DNA of 52,135 nucleotides, taken from assembly GCA_023511725.1 (NCBI GenBank), contig JAIMAY010000022.1, positions 1 to 52,135 on the forward strand. The letters run 5' to 3'. Within the stretch, counting starts at the first letter, position 1, and the number at the start of each line of letters is the position of its first letter. Position numbers and translations under genes: made by a program. Below, piece by piece: positions 48,970 to 52,135 of this stretch. The notes under the pieces are model-generated. The model searched no databases, was not told the origin of the DNA, and saw nothing but the letters and a program-made list of their open reading frames with translations. The stretch is from Alicyclobacillus sp. Its GTDB lineage: Bacteria; Bacillota; Bacilli; Alicyclobacillales; Alicyclobacillaceae.

Positions 48970-50313
48970 ATGCAGCACAAGCTGCGGAAGACAGCGATGG
49001 CCGCCATCGTACTAGGCGGCTTGGTTGCCGGAGTGGCCGGCTGCGGCAGCAGCGGTCAGGCGGGTGGCAACACCGCCGCCGGCAACGGTACTGCCGCAGG
49101 TCAGACGAACATCACGGTGTGGGACATTCAGACGGGTGACCTGCAGAAGGTCATTCAGAGCATGGTGGATGATTTTAACCAATCCCACCCCAACATTCAT
49201 GCCACCGTTCAGTTCTTTGAGAACGATCCGTACAAGCAGAAGTTGCAGGTGGCCATGGGGGCCCATAATCCCCCGGACATTTTCTTTGGCTGGGGCGGCG
49301 GCATCCTGAAATCCTACATTGATGCGGGCGACGTCGTGGATCTGACAGACGCGTTGAACAGCGATCCTCAGTGGAAGAATCGCTACTTGCCTTCCGTCAT
49401 GAATGCCGTCACGTTTAACGGCCACATCTATGGCGTGCCCAACAACTATGTTCAGCCCGTCTTCTTCTTCTACAACAAGAAGATCTTTGATCAGTACGGG
49501 CTACAGCCGCCTAAGACATGGGATGATCTACTGCACTGCATCCAGGTTCTGAAGCAGCACAATGTGATCCCTATCGCTTTGGCGGGCAAAGACAAGTGGC
49601 CAGATCTGATGTACGAGGAGTACTTGGTGGACCGCATCGGCGGGCCGCAGGTCTTCGACAACATTGTGGCGGGCAAGCCCAATGCCTGGTCCGATCCGGC
49701 CGTCGTCCAGGCAAACCAGATGATCCAGCAACTCGTCGACATGGGTGCCTTTGAGCCCGGCTATGCCGGCGTGAGCTACGGCGACGGCTCGGCGACGGCT
49801 CTCGTGTACACGAACAAAGCCGCCATGCAGCTCATGGGTAGCTGGGACTTCTCGAGCGTGCTGACCAACGCCAAGTCCATGATCGACAACGGAGAACTTG
49901 GCTGGTTCCCCTTCCCGTCGGTGCCTGGTGGTAAGGGAGATCCCAACGATGTAGCCGGCAACCCGTCCAACTTCTATTCCATCTCCGGGGATTCTAAGAA
50001 TAAGGACGCGGCTCTCACGTTCTTGAAGGACGCGGTGCTATCCGACAATACGGTGAAGCGGCTGATTGACCTCGGCCAGGTCCCACCGGTGCAGGGGATT
50101 GAGAGTCAGTTGCAGCAAGCCAAGTACGGGGACTACATGACATTCCAATACAACATGGTGAAGAATGCACCGCATTTCCAGCTTTCGTGGGACCAGGCGC
50201 TGCCGCCCACCGAGGCCCAGCAGCTGCTGACCGATCTGGACAAGGTGTTCCTGAAGCAAATGACGCCGCAGCAATTCTCCGCCGATATGAACAAGTACCT
50301 GCAGAAGCAGTGA
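48970..50313 (+). CDS. Sugar ABC transporter substrate-binding lipoprotein
   Basis: The 447-aa family-1 extracellular solute-binding protein has a lipoprotein signal (KLRKTAMAAIVLGGLVAGVAGC, lipobox VAGC with Cys27), a Gly/Ala/Asn-rich tether, then the SBP fold (ITVWDIQTGD, NPPDIFFGWGGG, YGVPNNYVQPVFFFYNKKIFDQYGL). The position after xylBA suggests a ligand of the xylose or xylo-oligosaccharide type; the sequence alone does not tell which. The start is ATG 48970, after GGGGGGTCC. Two permease genes follow. Confidence 0.92.
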   Translation: MQHKLRKTAMAAIVLGGLVAGVAGCGSSGQAGGNTAAGNGTAAGQTNITVWDIQTGDLQKVIQSMVDDFNQSHPNIHATVQFFENDPYKQKLQVAMGAHNPPDIFFGWGGGILKSYIDAGDVVDLTDALNSDPQWKNRYLPSVMNAVTFNGHIYGVPNNYVQPVFFFYNKKIFDQYGLQPPKTWDDLLHCIQVLKQHNVIPIALAGKDKWPDLMYEEYLVDRIGGPQVFDNIVAGKPNAWSDPAVVQANQMIQQLVDMGAFEPGYAGVSYGDGSATALVYTNKAAMQLMGSWDFSSVLTNAKSMIDNGELGWFPFPSVPGGKGDPNDVAGNPSNFYSISGDSKNKDAALTFLKDAVLSDNTVKRLIDLGQVPPVQGIESQLQQAKYGDYMTFQYNMVKNAPHFQLSWDQALPPTEAQQLLTDLDKVFLKQMTPQQFSADMNKYLQKQ

Positions 50314-50342
50314 TCAAACGGTCGCGCCGGCGACCCCTCGCC

Positions 50343-50375
50343 ATCCATCCCACCCGTTGCGGGGGTGGGATGGAT
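50343..50375 (+). promoter_or_regulatory. Intergenic stem-loop between binding protein and permease genes
   Basis: ATCCATCCCACCC (50343-50355) pairs perfectly with GGGTGGGATGGAT (50363-50375), a 13-bp stem with a 7-base loop and no U-run. Such hairpins commonly protect the upstream mRNA so that more binding protein than permease is made; it may also terminate partially. Confidence 0.6.
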
Positions 50376-50398
50376 TGGCCACAGGGAGTGAATCATTC

Positions 50399-51289
50399 GT
50401 GGAACGACGCACGCCTTGGACACGCACGGTGATGATGCTACCCGCCCTGGTGTTCTTCGTCGCCTTCGTCATCATCCCGATGCTGATGGCGGTGTATTAC
50501 AGCTTTCTGCGTTGGAATGGCATCGGCAAGCCCAAGTGGATAGGCGGATTGAACTGGGTCCAGATCTTCCACGACCCACAGGCGTTGCACGCCCTGCGGT
50601 TGACGGTGCTGGTCATGGTGCTGTCGTGGGTCATCCAAACGCCGCTCAGTCTGCTCATCGGGGTGTTTTTGGCAGGAAGAGAGAGATACAGAAATTTCTT
50701 TGGGATTCTCTACTTCACGCCGCTTTTGTTCTCGTCGGCGGCCATCGGTATCACCTGGTCCTACATCCTCAACCCGAACTTTGGTTTGGTGCTGAACATC
50801 ATCAAGGCGCTTGGCTTTTCCGCGGACGCCGCAAACATCGTGGGCAATCCGCGATGGGCACTGTTGGCGGTCGCATGCGTGATCTCGTGGCAGTTCATCC
50901 CGTTCCATTCTCTTCTCTATCAATCGGGTGCTCGGCAGATTCCTGAAATGCTGTATGAGGCGGCGAAAATTGACGGGGCAGGTCCGTGGCGCACCTTCTT
51001 TGCCATCACCCTGCCTCAGTTGAAATACACCGTCATCACCTCCACCGTCCTGATCCTCACCGGCTCGTTGACGTACTTTGATCTGATTTACGTCTTGACC
51101 GGTGGCGGTCCGGGGGACGCGACCAATGTGCTGGCGATGGACATGTACAAGCAGGCGTTCATGAACCAAAACGTGGGTTATGGCAGCGTGCTGGCGGTGA
51201 TCCTGGCCGTGGCCGGGGTGGTTCTGTCCATCATCACCCTGCGGTTGACGGGATACAACCGAATGGAAAGCCAGCTAGAAGGGATGTGA
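50399..51289 (+). CDS. Sugar ABC transporter permease 1
   Basis: The 296-aa MalF-type permease has six membrane helices and the EAA loop YEAAKIDGAGPWRTFFAITLPQL (about residue 195) that docks on the ATPase. GTG 50399 is chosen (GGGAG ten bases upstream) over an in-frame ATG/GTG at 50357, which lies inside the stem-loop. It ends four bases before the next permease start. Together with the binding protein and second permease it forms a CUT1-type importer. Confidence 0.9.
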   Translation: MERRTPWTRTVMMLPALVFFVAFVIIPMLMAVYYSFLRWNGIGKPKWIGGLNWVQIFHDPQALHALRLTVLVMVLSWVIQTPLSLLIGVFLAGRERYRNFFGILYFTPLLFSSAAIGITWSYILNPNFGLVLNIIKALGFSADAANIVGNPRWALLAVACVISWQFIPFHSLLYQSGARQIPEMLYEAAKIDGAGPWRTFFAITLPQLKYTVITSTVLILTGSLTYFDLIYVLTGGGPGDATNVLAMDMYKQAFMNQNVGYGSVLAVILAVAGVVLSIITLRLTGYNRMESQLEGM

Positions 51290-51293
51290 GCGC

Positions 51294-52135
51294 ATGGCCC
51301 GCCGTGTTCGAAGCACAACAGCGGAGAAAGTTTGGCGATGGGTCGGGATTGTCGCGGGTGTCGTGTGGTTGGCCATCGCGTTCTATCCCATCCTCTACAT
51401 TCTTCTCACAAGCATCCGGTCACAGCAGGGCTTCCTGATGGGCAATCCGTGGATCCCCACGCAGACACCGACCTTCGAGAACTACGGCACGGTGTGGAAT
51501 GCGGGCTTCGCCCATTACTTCTTGAACAGCGTCATTGTGTCGGTGATCACGGTCGCCTTGATCCTTGCATGCGCATTGCCGTTTGCGTACGCGGTCGTGC
51601 GTACCCCGCGACGCTGGGTACGAACGTTGTTCAACGTCCTGCTCGTGGGGCTGGCGTTGCCGATTCAGGCCGCCATCATTCCCGTGTATATCCTGGTGTC
51701 GCGCTTTCATCTGTACGACACCCTTGCGGGGCTGATCCTGCCAGGGGTGGCCTTTGGTCTGCCGCTCACCGTGCTAATTCTTGTGAACTTCGTACGGGAT
51801 ATCCCAAAGGACCTGTACGAGGCGATGGCGTTGGAGGGTGCGGGTGACCGGGACGTATTGCTCCGCTTGGTGTTGCCCTTGTCCCGTCCTGCCCTGCTGT
51901 CGGTCGGGATCTACAACTTCGTCCAGTCGTGGAACAACTTCCTGTTCCCGCTCGTGCTGACGCAACAGGAGTCGGTCCGCGTGTTGCCGCTGGCATTAGT
52001 CAACTTCCAAGGCCAGTACACCATCAACGTACCGGTGATCATGGCGGCCGTCACCCTGTCAGCACTACCGCTGATCCTCGCCTATATCTTCGGACGGCGC
52101 TATCTCCTGCAGGGCATGCTGGTCGGGTTCAGCAA
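51294..52135 (+). CDS. Sugar ABC transporter permease 2, cut by window edge
   Basis: At least 280 residues of a MalG-type permease; the frame stays open to the last base, after LLQGMLVGFS, which is near the usual C-terminus, so only a few residues are missing. Features are MARRVRSTTAEKVWRWVG, six membrane helices and the EAA loop YEAMALEGAGDRDVLLRLVLPL. The ATG at 51294 follows GGGATGTGAGCGC. No ATPase gene is seen in the window; CUT1 importers in Firmicutes often share a distant MsmX-type ATPase. Confidence 0.92.
   Translation, partial: MARRVRSTTAEKVWRWVGIVAGVVWLAIAFYPILYILLTSIRSQQGFLMGNPWIPTQTPTFENYGTVWNAGFAHYFLNSVIVSVITVALILACALPFAYAVVRTPRRWVRTLFNVLLVGLALPIQAAIIPVYILVSRFHLYDTLAGLILPGVAFGLPLTVLILVNFVRDIPKDLYEAMALEGAGDRDVLLRLVLPLSRPALLSVGIYNFVQSWNNFLFPLVLTQQESVRVLPLALVNFQGQYTINVPVIMAAVTLSALPLILAYIFGRRYLLQGMLVGFS

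Overview
The window looks like a chromosomal segment of a high-GC, spore-forming Firmicute, most likely of the Alicyclobacillaceae (Alicyclobacillus or a close relative). This rests on the conserved Bacillales block pcrA-ligA-(tagO)-gatCAB-rlmCD, a secreted GH18/peptidoglycan-binding enzyme of the spore-cortex type, strong AGGAGG ribosome binding sites with frequent GTG/TTG starts, and the xylR/xylBA catabolic locus. The genus is an inference; no rRNA gene is present.

Layout. 1-5.2 kb: the 3' end of a group II intron; a CPA2 cation/proton antiporter preceded by a clear fluoride riboswitch and terminator; a secreted GH18 hydrolase; a low-GC orphan gene; a probable 5' remnant of a second group II intron; and a small hypothetical gene. 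5.4-11.4 kb: a NarL/LiaR-type two-component system followed by an ABC-2 type exporter (ATPase plus two permeases) and a small membrane protein. 11.5-14.8 kb: glpK and glpD, separated by a terminator-like hairpin. 14.9-18.7 kb: a 60-aa cysteine-rich protein, rmuC and a membrane-anchored GH31 glycosidase, all overlapping or closely packed. 18.8-21.1 kb (minus strand): a DinB-like protein, deoD, a hepT/mntA toxin-antitoxin pair and tRNA-Pro(CGG) with its own promoter and terminator.

21.3-33.3 kb: an MFS exporter, then the housekeeping run pcrA, ligA, a tagO/wecA-type transferase, gatC-gatA-gatB and a TrmA-family 23S rRNA methyltransferase. 33.3-37.2 kb: a small anchored protein, a GNAT acetyltransferase and two MFS transporters. 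The second MFS gene has what looks like a translational attenuator: a seven-codon leader peptide whose stop codon abuts an 11-bp inverted repeat that buries the MFS ribosome binding site. 37.5-40.8 kb (minus): a GT-C-like membrane protein, a polyprenyl-phosphate glycosyltransferase and an EamA/SMR-type carrier, plausibly a lipid-linked sugar pathway. 41-43.8 kb: O-acetylhomoserine sulfhydrylase (with a palindrome over its -10 box) and a DHA2-type exporter. 44-44.7 kb: an orphan sigma-28 family factor. 44.8-52.1 kb: a xylose locus: divergent xylR, xylB, a class I xylA, and a sugar ABC importer (binding lipoprotein plus two permeases, the last cut by the window edge) with no ATPase gene in view.

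The two regulatory RNAs (fluoride riboswitch at about 1.4 kb and candidate leader-peptide attenuator at 35.8-35.9 kb) are the most striking signals; the second is the best candidate for something undescribed.
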